A stretch of DNA of 16,933 bases, from assembly GCA_013336035.1 (NCBI GenBank), contig JAAXUL010000064.1:1-16933 (forward strand), written 5' to 3'. This document shows positions 1 through 5,327 of this stretch, one piece after another. Positions within the stretch are counted from its first letter, which is position 1. Each line of letters opens with the position of its first letter. The position numbers and the translations under genes were made by a program. Under the pieces are notes generated by a model, which saw only the letters and a list, made by a program, of their open reading frames with translations, was not told the DNA's origin and ran no database searches. The DNA is from Chloroflexales bacterium (lineage in GTDB: Bacteria; Chloroflexota; Chloroflexia; Chloroflexales; Chloroflexaceae).

Positions 1-768
1 CGCGTCGCGAGAGGCATGCACGGTGGCGCCCTGATCGCGGGCTTCTTTCACCAACCGCAGCACCTCCTGCTGCACCAGCGGGTCGAGGCCGAAAGTCGGC
101 TCATCCAGCAGGAGCAGCTCGGGGCGGTGCATCAACGCCTGTACCACGCCCACCTTCTGTTTGTTGCCCTTGGACAGGTTCTTGATCGCCAGTTTCAGGC
201 TCAGGTCGATGTGCTCGCACAGGTGGCGCACATAATCCCAATCTGCTACGTGTCCGCCGGCCTGCTTGCCGGCGCGCAGGCTGTTCAGGTAGCGCAGGGC
301 GCTCTCTACTGACATGTTTTCGTCGAAGTGCAGCTCGCCCGCGCTGGTGAGGATGTGGGTCGGGGCCGGGTCGTCGCTCATGGGCATGATGCGCACCGCG
401 ACGCCGAGCGACCGGCGGATGCGCTCGGCGACCTGGCTGAGGGTGTGGCCGTCGCGCAGCAGCGCCGTGCGCCGGATATGGATGGCCAGGTCGCGGTCGC
501 CCAGCTTGAACCAGCTCGGCCCGCCCAGGAGGGTGAGCCACTCCATGCAGGCGGTCGTGTCGCCGGCGATGCCCCAGCCCTGCTGGCGGTCGATCAGGTT
601 TGCCAGGGTGCAGGTGACGATGTCGAGGTCGGGCGAGATCCTCAGCCCGTGCAGCTCGAAGTCGTCGCCCGTGTTGACGATGGCGGTGATGTGTTCGGGT
701 GGGGCGACCTGGACGACCCCCTCGAGGAACTTCGCGGCGCCCACACCGCCGGCTAGAACGACGATCAT
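1..768 (-). CDS. cofD: CofD N-terminal half fused in frame to an ABC transporter ATPase fragment (3' end outside window)
   Basis: The frame starts at ATG 768 and stays open for 256 codons to the window edge. Residues 1-148 are recognisably CofD/FbiA, the transferase that joins the (phospho)lactyl or phosphoenolpyruvyl moiety to Fo in F420 synthesis: LAGGVGAAKFLEG at the N-terminus, NTGDD, SPDLDIVT, GWGIAGDTT and MPMSDDP. After GELHFDE (residues 144-150) the sequence becomes the helical and catalytic core of an ABC-2-type ATPase: an LSKGNKQK signature (198-205), Walker B LLLLDEPTFGLD (218-229), then GATV at 247-250. The ABC part has no Walker A and CofD lacks its C-terminal half, so neither protein is complete. 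A-rich codons (TCA, GTA, AAA) become commoner after the switch. The last six residues (HASRDA) do not match the expected FFSSH-type H-loop. The CofD identity is firm and its position after cofE fits. Whether the fusion is real is doubtful; an assembly join is more likely. Confidence 0.8.
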   Translation of the reverse strand, partial: MIVVLAGGVGAAKFLEGVVQVAPPEHITAIVNTGDDFELHGLRISPDLDIVTCTLANLIDRQQGWGIAGDTTACMEWLTLLGGPSWFKLGDRDLAIHIRRTALLRDGHTLSQVAERIRRSLGVAVRIMPMSDDPAPTHILTSAGELHFDENMSVESALRYLNSLRAGKQAGGHVADWDYVRHLCEHIDLSLKLAIKNLSKGNKQKVGVVQALMHRPELLLLDEPTFGLDPLVQQEVLRLVKEARDQGATVHASRDA

Positions 769-819
769 CAGATTGGCTCTCGCTCTGCTCTGCGGATGCA
801 CCTGTAGCCATGCTACCAC

Positions 820-875
820 GTGATCTGTGATGCGTGATCCGTGACCGGGCCGGAATCACGGATCACGCACCACAG
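820..875. repeat. Heptanucleotide-repeat hairpin between reductase gene and cofD
   Basis: Four tandem 7-mers of the form GTGAYNN (GTGATCT, GTGATGC, GTGATCC, GTGACCG) occupy 820-847. They are followed by complementary 7-mers ATCACGG, ATCACGC and ACCACAG at 855-875. Positions 825-845 pair with 855-875 over 21 nt with two mismatches and a 9-nt loop; the central 14 bp (831-844 with 856-869) are perfect. It lies in the 125-nt gap between the reductase stop (894) and the cofD start (768), so it would be transcribed inside the operon. It could be a processing or attenuation hairpin or an intergenic repeat. Confidence 0.75.
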
Positions 876-893
876 CGGCCCATCAAGGGCGGC

Positions 894-1505
894 TCACTCC
901 CAGGCGACCACCAGCTCGTCGAGGGGGCGGCGGGGGCGGCGCGCGGGGTCCTGCGCGGGGTAGCCGAGGGGGATGAGGGCGTGGGGGTGGAGGGTGTCGG
1001 CGAGGCCGAGGGCGGCGCGCACGGCGGCCTGGCAGAAGAGTGGCGCGCACATCCAGCCGCCGTCGAAGCCCTGGGCGTAGGCGGCGAGCAGCATGTTCTG
1101 CACCGCGCAGCCGAGGCTCTGCACCGCCATGGTCGTCTCGGCGGCCTGTCGCTCGGGGTCGGGGTAGGCGTCCAGGTCCTCGAGGTAGAGGCAGGGGACG
1201 ATCACCGCCGGCGCGCCGACAATGCGCTCGTGCGATTTGCGGAAGCGCGCCTCGATGGCCGCCTCGTCCTGGCCGTCGAGGGCGAGCTGGCGCCGCCACT
1301 CGGCGCCCATGGCCGCCGACAGGCGGGCTTTGGCCTCGGGGGTGGTGACGACGACGAAGCGCCAGGGCTGGCGACCGTGGGGCGAGGGCGCCCAGCGCGC
1401 CGCCTCAAGCACGCCCTCGATCTGCGCGCGGGTCAGGGGCTCGGGCCGGAAGGCGCGCACGCTGCGCCGGCCCCGGATGATCTCCATGAACTGCATAGGG
1501 CTCAC
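894..1505 (-). CDS. Nitroreductase-fold protein, probable dehydro-F420-0 reductase (FbiB C-terminal domain homologue)
   Basis: This 203-residue FMN-dependent nitroreductase-family protein resembles the C-terminal domain of mycobacterial FbiB, which reduces dehydro-F420-0 during F420 maturation. Visible markers are RRSVRAF near residues 13-19 (FMN phosphate contact), the WAPSPHGRQPWRFV segment, a helix with AEWRRQLALDG followed by IEARFRKS, the DAYPDPERQAAETTMAVQSLG block and a C-terminal IPLGYP. The YPD...AE.TM arrangement is what separates FbiB-type members from generic nitroreductases. The GTG start at 1505 overlaps the cofE TGA stop (GTGA); an ATG at 1496 is the alternative. Overlap with cofE and cofD downstream place it in an F420 operon. 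In actinobacteria the same activity is fused to the ligase; here it is a separate protein. Function is inferred from similarity recalled from the family and from context. Confidence 0.8.
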   Translation of the reverse strand: MSPMQFMEIIRGRRSVRAFRPEPLTRAQIEGVLEAARWAPSPHGRQPWRFVVVTTPEAKARLSAAMGAEWRRQLALDGQDEAAIEARFRKSHERIVGAPAVIVPCLYLEDLDAYPDPERQAAETTMAVQSLGCAVQNMLLAAYAQGFDGGWMCAPLFCQAAVRAALGLADTLHPHALIPLGYPAQDPARRPRRPLDELVVAWE

Positions 1506-2260
1506 CTGAACAGATCAAAGCGCGGGTCGCGGATCAGGGCGCGGGCGGTGGCCTCCTCGCTGGGCGCATAGGCGTAGCCGCGCACCACCGCGGCGGGCAC
1601 CCTGTCGATCTTGCCCATCACCAGCTCGGCGGCCCCGGCCAGCTCGTCGGCCACCGCGATCAGCGAGGCGTGCATCGTGTAGCCGTAGGGGTCGTCGACC
1701 CCCGCGTAGTCGCTCAGGGGCCGGAGGCCGGCGCAGCCGATCGCGACATTGACCTGGCCGTCGCGCCAGGGCCGCCCGAAGGTGTCGGAGATGATCACGG
1801 CCACGGTCGCGCCCGTGCGCTCGCGGACCCTCGCGCGCAGGCCGGCGGCGCTGGCGTCGGGGTCCTCGGGGAGCAGGCAGACGACCCGGCCTCCCGCGAC
1901 GTTCGACTCATCGACGCCGCTGTTGGCGCAGATCAGGCCGTGGTGGGTCTCGGTGATCAGGACGCCATTGGCCATCTTGACGATGCGCCGGCTCTCGCGC
2001 AGCACGACCTCCTGGAAGCCGGCGTCCTTGCGGCCCTGGGCGGCGATCTGGCGGGCGAAGGGCGAGGGCTCCACCTCGGCGGGGTCAACCAGGCGGCCCT
2101 CGGCCTTCGAGACGATCTTCTGGGTGACCACCAGCACGTCGCCATCCTCGAGGGGCTGGCCGCCGCCGGCGATGGCGTCGAGCAGGACCGTCGCCAGATC
2201 GTCGCCGGGGCGGACCTCGCCGACCCCGCGCACGGGAATGATGCGGATCTCGGCCTGCAT
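1502..2260 (-). CDS. cofE: CofE, coenzyme F420-0:L-glutamate ligase
   Basis: This 252-residue protein matches CofE/FbiB N-domain over its full length. It adds glutamate residues to F420-0 with GTP and divalent metal in the cytoplasm. Diagnostic segments are IIPVRGVGEVRPGDDL at the N-terminus, VVTQKIVSKAEGR near 44-56, ICANSGVDESNV, SDTFGRPWRDGQVNVAIG, DDPYGYTMHASLIAVADE and AELVMGKIDRVPAAVVRG. The length is usual for free-standing CofE. The ATG at 2260 has a GAAAGGT ribosome site 7 nt upstream. It is the first gene of a minus-strand unit with the reductase and cofD, and is divergent from osmC. No disabling change is visible. Confidence 0.93.
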   Translation of the reverse strand: MQAEIRIIPVRGVGEVRPGDDLATVLLDAIAGGGQPLEDGDVLVVTQKIVSKAEGRLVDPAEVEPSPFARQIAAQGRKDAGFQEVVLRESRRIVKMANGVLITETHHGLICANSGVDESNVAGGRVVCLLPEDPDASAAGLRARVRERTGATVAVIISDTFGRPWRDGQVNVAIGCAGLRPLSDYAGVDDPYGYTMHASLIAVADELAGAAELVMGKIDRVPAAVVRGYAYAPSEEATARALIRDPRFDLFR

Positions 2261-2277
2261 GCGCTGAACCTTTCAAC

Positions 2278-2284
2278 TATAATA
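2278..2284. promoter_or_regulatory. Shared AT-rich -10 region for divergent cofE and osmC
   Basis: TATAAT at 2278-2283 reads toward osmC and its complement offers TATTAT (2284-2279) toward cofE, within the only AT-rich stretch of the 69-nt gap. No good -35 hexamer is visible at the standard distance on either strand. The two promoters would compete or be co-regulated if both are used. Confidence 0.45.
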
Positions 2285-2329
2285 CTCATGCCCGATGGAG
2301 CAAGGCATGATATGTAGGGAGAGCCGCAG

Positions 2330-2764
2330 ATGGCTGAGTTCAAGCGCAGTGCCACCTCGACGTGGCGTGGCGACCTTAAGGGCGGGGCTGGCGTCGTCTC
2401 GACAGAGAGCGGGGCTCTGAAGGATACCGCGATCACCTTCGTTTCGCGCTTCGAGAACGGGGGCGGCAGCAACCCCGAGGAGCTGATCGGCGCGGCCCAC
2501 GCAGCGTGCTACAGCATGTTCCTCTCGGCGATCCTGAGCGCCGCGGGCCATGTGCCCGAGTCGGTGACGACGCGGGCCGTGGTCTCGCTGGACGCGGGCG
2601 GCCCGAAGATCACACGCATCCACCTCGTCACCGAGGGCAAGGTGCCCACCATCGACCAGCCCACCTTCCAGAAGTTTGCCGACGACGCCAAGGCCGGCTG
2701 CCCCGTCTCGAAGCTGCTGGCCCCCGGCCTGGAGGAGATGACGCTTGAGGTGACGCTCCTGTAG
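2330..2764 (+). CDS. osmC: OsmC family organic hydroperoxide reductase (thiol peroxidase)
   Basis: This 144-residue protein is a full-length OsmC/Ohr-fold peroxiredoxin that reduces organic hydroperoxides in the cytoplasm. The two redox cysteines are C60 in GAAHAACYSM and C124 in AGCPVSKLL. The catalytic Arg and Glu are probably R40 in FVSRFEN and E50 in NPEELIGAAH. The sequence follows the classical OsmC subfamily (RFEN..G.NPEELIGAAHAAC) more closely than Ohr. The ATG at 2330 is preceded by AGGGAG at 2316-2321, about 8 nt upstream. It is monocistronic: divergent from cofE, and facing mtnP across a hairpin. No OhrR-type operator was identified. Confidence 0.93.
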   Translation: MAEFKRSATSTWRGDLKGGAGVVSTESGALKDTAITFVSRFENGGGSNPEELIGAAHAACYSMFLSAILSAAGHVPESVTTRAVVSLDAGGPKITRIHLVTEGKVPTIDQPTFQKFADDAKAGCPVSKLLAPGLEEMTLEVTLL

Positions 2765-2768
2765 AAGT

Positions 2769-2834
2769 GATGAGGGATGAGGGATGAGGGATGAATCCGG
2801 GCAGCGCCTCCTTCATCCCTCATCCCTCATCCTC
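2769..2834. terminator. Heptanucleotide-repeat hairpin, probable bidirectional terminator between osmC and mtnP
   Basis: Tandem GATGAGG 7-mers begin at 2769 and their complements (TCATCCC units) run to 2834. The exact inverted arms are 21 nt each, 2775-2795 and 2812-2832, with a 16-nt GC-rich loop. Because the stem is periodic it can also pair in 7-nt slipped registers. It fills the 72-nt gap between two convergent stop codons (2764 and 2837), which suits a terminator for both genes although no clear U-run follows. The stem has the same 3 x 7 architecture as the hairpin at 820-875 but a different 7-mer. Confidence 0.75.
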
Positions 2835-2836
2835 GC

Positions 2837-3700
2837 TCAGAGGTACTTGCCCGCGATCAGGCTGAGGCGATCTTTCGTCTCGGCGGGGATGCGGCTGCGG
2901 TCGGTGAGGATAGCCGTGGCGAGGGCGCTGTGGGCGGGGCTGGTGTAGCCGTCGGCGAGCCGGCCCGCCACCTGGGCCACGATGCGCTGCGACAGGGCCG
3001 AGTTGGCGTGGAGCACGGCCACCACGGCCTCGATCGTGACCGAGTCGTGATCGGGGTGCCAGACGTCGTAGTCGGTGACCATGGCCATAACAGCGTAGGC
3101 GATCTCGGCCTCGCGGGCCAGCTTGGCCTCGGGCAGGGCGGTCATGCCGATCAGGCTGTGGCCGCGCCGGCGGTTCTCCTCGCTCTCGGCCTTGGTCGAG
3201 AAGGCCGGGCCCTCCATTACCACGAGCGTGCCGCCCTTATGCACGGTGGCGCCCTCGGCCTGGGCGGCCTCGTACAGGTACTCGCTCAGGGTCGAGCAGA
3301 AGGGCTTGTCGAAGCCGATGTGGGCCACCACGCCGCCCTCGAAGAAGGTGGATGGCCGGCCGCCCTTGGTCCGGTCGAAGAGCTGGTCGGGGATGACCAC
3401 CTGGCCGGGCGCGTAGTCGTCTCGCAGCGAGCCGACCGCGCTGACCGAGATCAGGTAGCGCACGCCGAGCTGCTTGAACCCGTAGATATTGGCCCTGGCG
3501 GGCAGCTCCGAGGGGTTGATGCGGTGGCCCCGGCCGTGGCGCGGCAGGAAGGCCACGCGCTGCCCGCTCAGCGTGCCGACCACATACGCGTCGCTCGGAT
3601 CGCCGAACGGCGTCGTGAGCGTCACCTCCTCGACATCAGACAGGCCCGCCATCGCGTACAGCCCGCTGCCCCCGATCACGCCGATCGTCGCCTCAGGCAT
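2837..3700 (-). CDS. mtnP: S-methyl-5'-thioadenosine phosphorylase (MTAP)
   Basis: This 287-residue protein is a complete member of the PNP/MTAP phosphorylase family. It cleaves methylthioadenosine with phosphate to adenine and methylthioribose-1-phosphate in methionine salvage. Seen in order: the phosphate loop IGGSGLYAM near residue 9, FLPRHGRGH (phosphate and sugar contacts), NPSELPARANIYGF, ISVSAVGSLR, the ligand-binding MEGPAFSTKAESE, MTALPEAKLAREA, and MVTDYDVW. The TDYD aspartates favour 6-aminopurine substrates, i.e. MTA rather than guanosine or inosine. The ATG at 3700 has GAAGGAG 7 nt upstream, and a TATACT -10-like hexamer lies at 3742-3737. It is monocistronic. It could accept S-adenosylhomocysteine or adenosine as side substrates, which the sequence cannot settle. 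Confidence 0.92.
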   Translation of the reverse strand: MPEATIGVIGGSGLYAMAGLSDVEEVTLTTPFGDPSDAYVVGTLSGQRVAFLPRHGRGHRINPSELPARANIYGFKQLGVRYLISVSAVGSLRDDYAPGQVVIPDQLFDRTKGGRPSTFFEGGVVAHIGFDKPFCSTLSEYLYEAAQAEGATVHKGGTLVVMEGPAFSTKAESEENRRRGHSLIGMTALPEAKLAREAEIAYAVMAMVTDYDVWHPDHDSVTIEAVVAVLHANSALSQRIVAQVAGRLADGYTSPAHSALATAILTDRSRIPAETKDRLSLIAGKYL

Positions 3701-3790
3701 AGGAATGCTCCTTCGTCGCTAAGCACGTACGCGGTGAGTATACCTGATTTTCCGCCCCTGGCTGTCGAGGGGCTGGCGCCCGCGCACAGC

Positions 3791-3838
3791 CTACCCGACG
3801 AACTTATACCCCAGCCCATGCACCGTGAGGATATGCTT
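3791..3838 (-). pseudogene. Relic of the C-terminus of an OmpR/PhoB-family response regulator
   Basis: Reading the minus strand, codons 3838-3794 give KHILTVHGLGYKFVG followed by TAG at 3793-3791. This is the typical last beta-hairpin of the OmpR/PhoB winged-helix domain (consensus near YILTVRGVGYRF). Upstream of it the frame has no further recognisable response-regulator sequence and soon runs into the promoter and start of the plus-strand hydrolase. It is therefore a gene fragment, most likely left by a deletion or rearrangement. The chance of a 15-residue coincidental match is low but not zero. Confidence 0.55.
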
Positions 3839-3870
3839 GCATCGCCCACACCGAAGCTGCGCGTCGTGGC

Positions 3871-3897
3871 GGCGCCCACTGCCCTTCGGGGGGCGCC
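3871..3897. repeat. Short GC-rich inverted repeat upstream of the hydrolase promoter
   Basis: GGCGCCC (3871-3877) and GGGCGCC (3891-3897) form a 7-bp stem with a 13-nt loop just upstream of the -10 at 3905-3910. It may be an operator or simply GC-rich chance. Confidence 0.3.
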
Positions 3898-3901
3898 CGT
3901 G

Positions 3902-3910
3902 TGCTACAAT
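3902..3910 (+). promoter_or_regulatory. Extended -10 promoter for the alpha/beta hydrolase gene
   Basis: TGCTACAAT (TG-N-TACAAT, with TACAAT at 3905-3910) sits 39 nt before the start codon. An 11-mer TGTGCTACAAT recurs ahead of pgk at 16292-16282 on the other strand. No -35 is evident, as is usual for extended -10 sites. Confidence 0.5.
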
Positions 3911-3948
3911 GCCGCTGTCCCCCGCATCCCTGAGCCAGGAGCCGAGCT

Positions 3949-4794
3949 ATGAGTTTCTTTGTGCAGGCAAATGGCATCCAGCTGCACTTCGCCGATAAGC
4001 CCGGCGGGTCGCCGCCCCTGGTGCTGGTCCATGGCCTCACCGCTAACTGCCGCTGTTTCGATGTCGTGGCCAGCCAGCTTGCGCCGCGTCTGCGGGTGAT
4101 CGCGCCCGATATGCGCGGCCGCGGCGCCAGCGATAGGCCCGACGCCGGCTACACGATGGCCGACCACGCCGCCGATGTGCTCGGCCTGCTCGACGCCCTC
4201 GGCCTCGGGCAGGTGGTTATGGGCGGCCACTCGTTCGGCGGGCTGCTCTCGCTCTACATGGCGGCCAACCACGCCGAGCGGATCGCGGGGGTGGTCGTGA
4301 TCAATGCGGCGATCAGCGCGGCCAGCGAGCGCACCCGCGAGCTGATCCGCCCGGCTCTGGCCCGCCTCGAGCGCGCCTACCCCTCGTTCGAGGCCTACCT
4401 CGATCTGCTGCGCCAGGCGCCCTACTACCACGGCTGGGCCTGGGACCCCGCCGTCGAGGCCTACTACCAGGCCGACGTCGAGATGGCCGCCGACGGCAGC
4501 GTGTACCCCCGCTCGCGCCCCGCGCACATCGCCGCCGCCGCCGACGGCGTGATCGCCGAGCCCTGGCGCGCCCACCTGGCCCGCGTCGAGCGCCCCGTCC
4601 TGATGCTCCACGCCACGGGCCCCTACGGCCCCCCCGGCGCCCCGCCCATCGTCAGCCCCGAGCAGGCCGACGAGACCCGCGCCCTGCTCAGCGGCTGCGC
4701 CTACGTCCATGTCCCCGGCAACCATATGACGATGCTCTATGGCGAGGGCGCCCGGGCCATCGCCGACGCCATCCTCGCCTTTGTGAATGGCTGA
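3949..4794 (+). CDS. Alpha/beta-fold hydrolase
   Basis: This 281-residue protein has the standard alpha/beta hydrolase layout. The oxyanion-hole segment VLVHGL is at 25-30, then DMRGRGASDRP near 54-64, the nucleophile elbow GGHSFGG with S95, and a probable catalytic His, H259, in VPGNHMTMLYG. The catalytic acid is not obvious: the usual D after the strand LLMLHATG is missing, and the following loop (226-240) is Pro-rich. E238 or D241 might replace it. There is no signal peptide, so it is cytoplasmic. The ATG at 3949 has AGGAG at 3937-3941, 7 nt away. The substrate cannot be named; esterases, C-C hydrolases, haloperoxidase-like and 2-hydroxymuconate-type enzymes share this pattern. The small gene at 4881 follows on the same strand after 86 nt. 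Confidence 0.88.
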   Translation: MSFFVQANGIQLHFADKPGGSPPLVLVHGLTANCRCFDVVASQLAPRLRVIAPDMRGRGASDRPDAGYTMADHAADVLGLLDALGLGQVVMGGHSFGGLLSLYMAANHAERIAGVVVINAAISAASERTRELIRPALARLERAYPSFEAYLDLLRQAPYYHGWAWDPAVEAYYQADVEMAADGSVYPRSRPAHIAAAADGVIAEPWRAHLARVERPVLMLHATGPYGPPGAPPIVSPEQADETRALLSGCAYVHVPGNHMTMLYGEGARAIADAILAFVNG

Positions 4795-4823
4795 CCGATG
4801 CAATTGCCGACGGCCCCGGCGCT

Positions 4824-4835
4824 CCGCATATGCGG
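4824..4835. repeat. 12-bp perfect palindrome in the leader of the small gene
   Basis: CCGCATATGCGG is a perfect palindrome 45 nt before the ATG at 4881. It is a candidate regulator site; there is no further support. Confidence 0.25.
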
Positions 4836-4880
4836 CGAGCAAGGCGCCTGGGGGTATGTAGGCGGCGAAGGAGTGAGCCT

Positions 4881-5123
4881 ATGTCCACCTTGAAGACCCA
4901 ACTGGTCGAGGTCAGCGCGACGATCGAGCGCCTGGAGCAGGAGCAGCAGCAGATCTACGCCGACAGCCAGGTCGATGACCGCGAGCACCCGCGCCTCGCC
5001 GAGATCACCCACGAGCTGGCGCACCTGTGGGATCTGAAGCGGCGCCTCGAGGCGGCCATCGGCGCCGGCCTGACCCAGCTGCCGGTGCCCCCGCCCGAGC
5101 ACCCCGAGGACGAGGTGGGCTAA
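4881..5123 (+). CDS. Small conserved-type coiled-coil protein (80 aa), unknown function
   Basis: The protein starts MSTLKTQLVEVSATIERLEQ. It consists of two helices rich in Leu, Glu and Arg (about residues 3-30 and 38-62), the second containing ELAHLWDLKRRLEAA, and a Pro/Glu-rich acidic tail. The HxLWDLxRR pattern recalls small DUF2630-type proteins, which end in a WDLLRQRRA-like helix, but this is a loose resemblance. The ATG at 4881 has GAAGGAG at 4867-4873, 7 nt upstream; a longer in-frame start at 4830 lies inside a palindrome without a ribosome site and adds an Arg-rich stretch unlike the rest. No signal peptide or membrane segment. It may share a transcript with the hydrolase. Function unknown. 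Confidence 0.72.
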   Translation: MSTLKTQLVEVSATIERLEQEQQQIYADSQVDDREHPRLAEITHELAHLWDLKRRLEAAIGAGLTQLPVPPPEHPEDEVG

Positions 5124-5152
5124 AAGCTTTACACATTTGACACTGACCTACC

Positions 5153-5182
5153 TTGACACCGGCGCCCCCGCCGGTGTATCCT
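5153..5182 (+). promoter_or_regulatory. Sigma-70-type promoter of the peptide ABC operon with a palindrome in the spacer
   Basis: A perfect TTGACA (5153-5158) is followed after 18 nt by TATCCT (5177-5182). A second TTGACA at 5137-5142 lies 16 nt upstream. The inverted repeat ACACCGGC / GCCGGTGT (5156-5163 and 5170-5177, loop of six) exactly spans the spacer and overlaps both hexamers, so a bound dimer would block polymerase. About 140 nt of leader separate it from the lipoprotein start at 5328. Confidence 0.6.
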
Positions 5183-5327
5183 TGTAGCGCCGCGCCTGCT
5201 TGCCCCTGGCCTCCATTACTACCGACCTTCACACATGTATCGCCGATCACCCTCGCGCATACTGCGGCGCAGAGTAAGCCCTTTCAGCAATGGTGATGTT
5301 GTCCGGCCCTTGTGCAAGGAGACCCAG

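Noticed and set aside
101..859. Long minus-strand frame (252 codons)
   Set aside because: Arg/Pro/His-rich low-complexity translation in another frame of the cofD/ABC region; a GC-bias shadow.
820..875. Possible CRISPR array or phage attachment site
   Set aside because: Repeat units are 7 nt with no spacers, there are no cas genes, and no integrase or tRNA is nearby.
2930..3952. 340-codon plus-strand frame opposite mtnP
   Set aside because: Antisense shadow of mtnP; Gly/Ala/His/Val-rich without domain features, and mtnP is well supported.
3904..4842. 312-codon minus-strand frame opposite the hydrolase
   Set aside because: Antisense shadow; no recognisable domain or ribosome site.
5235..5327. 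Upstream in-frame start for the substrate-binding protein
   Set aside because: It would put 31 Arg-rich residues before a clear lipoprotein signal; AAGGAG is placed for the start at 5328.
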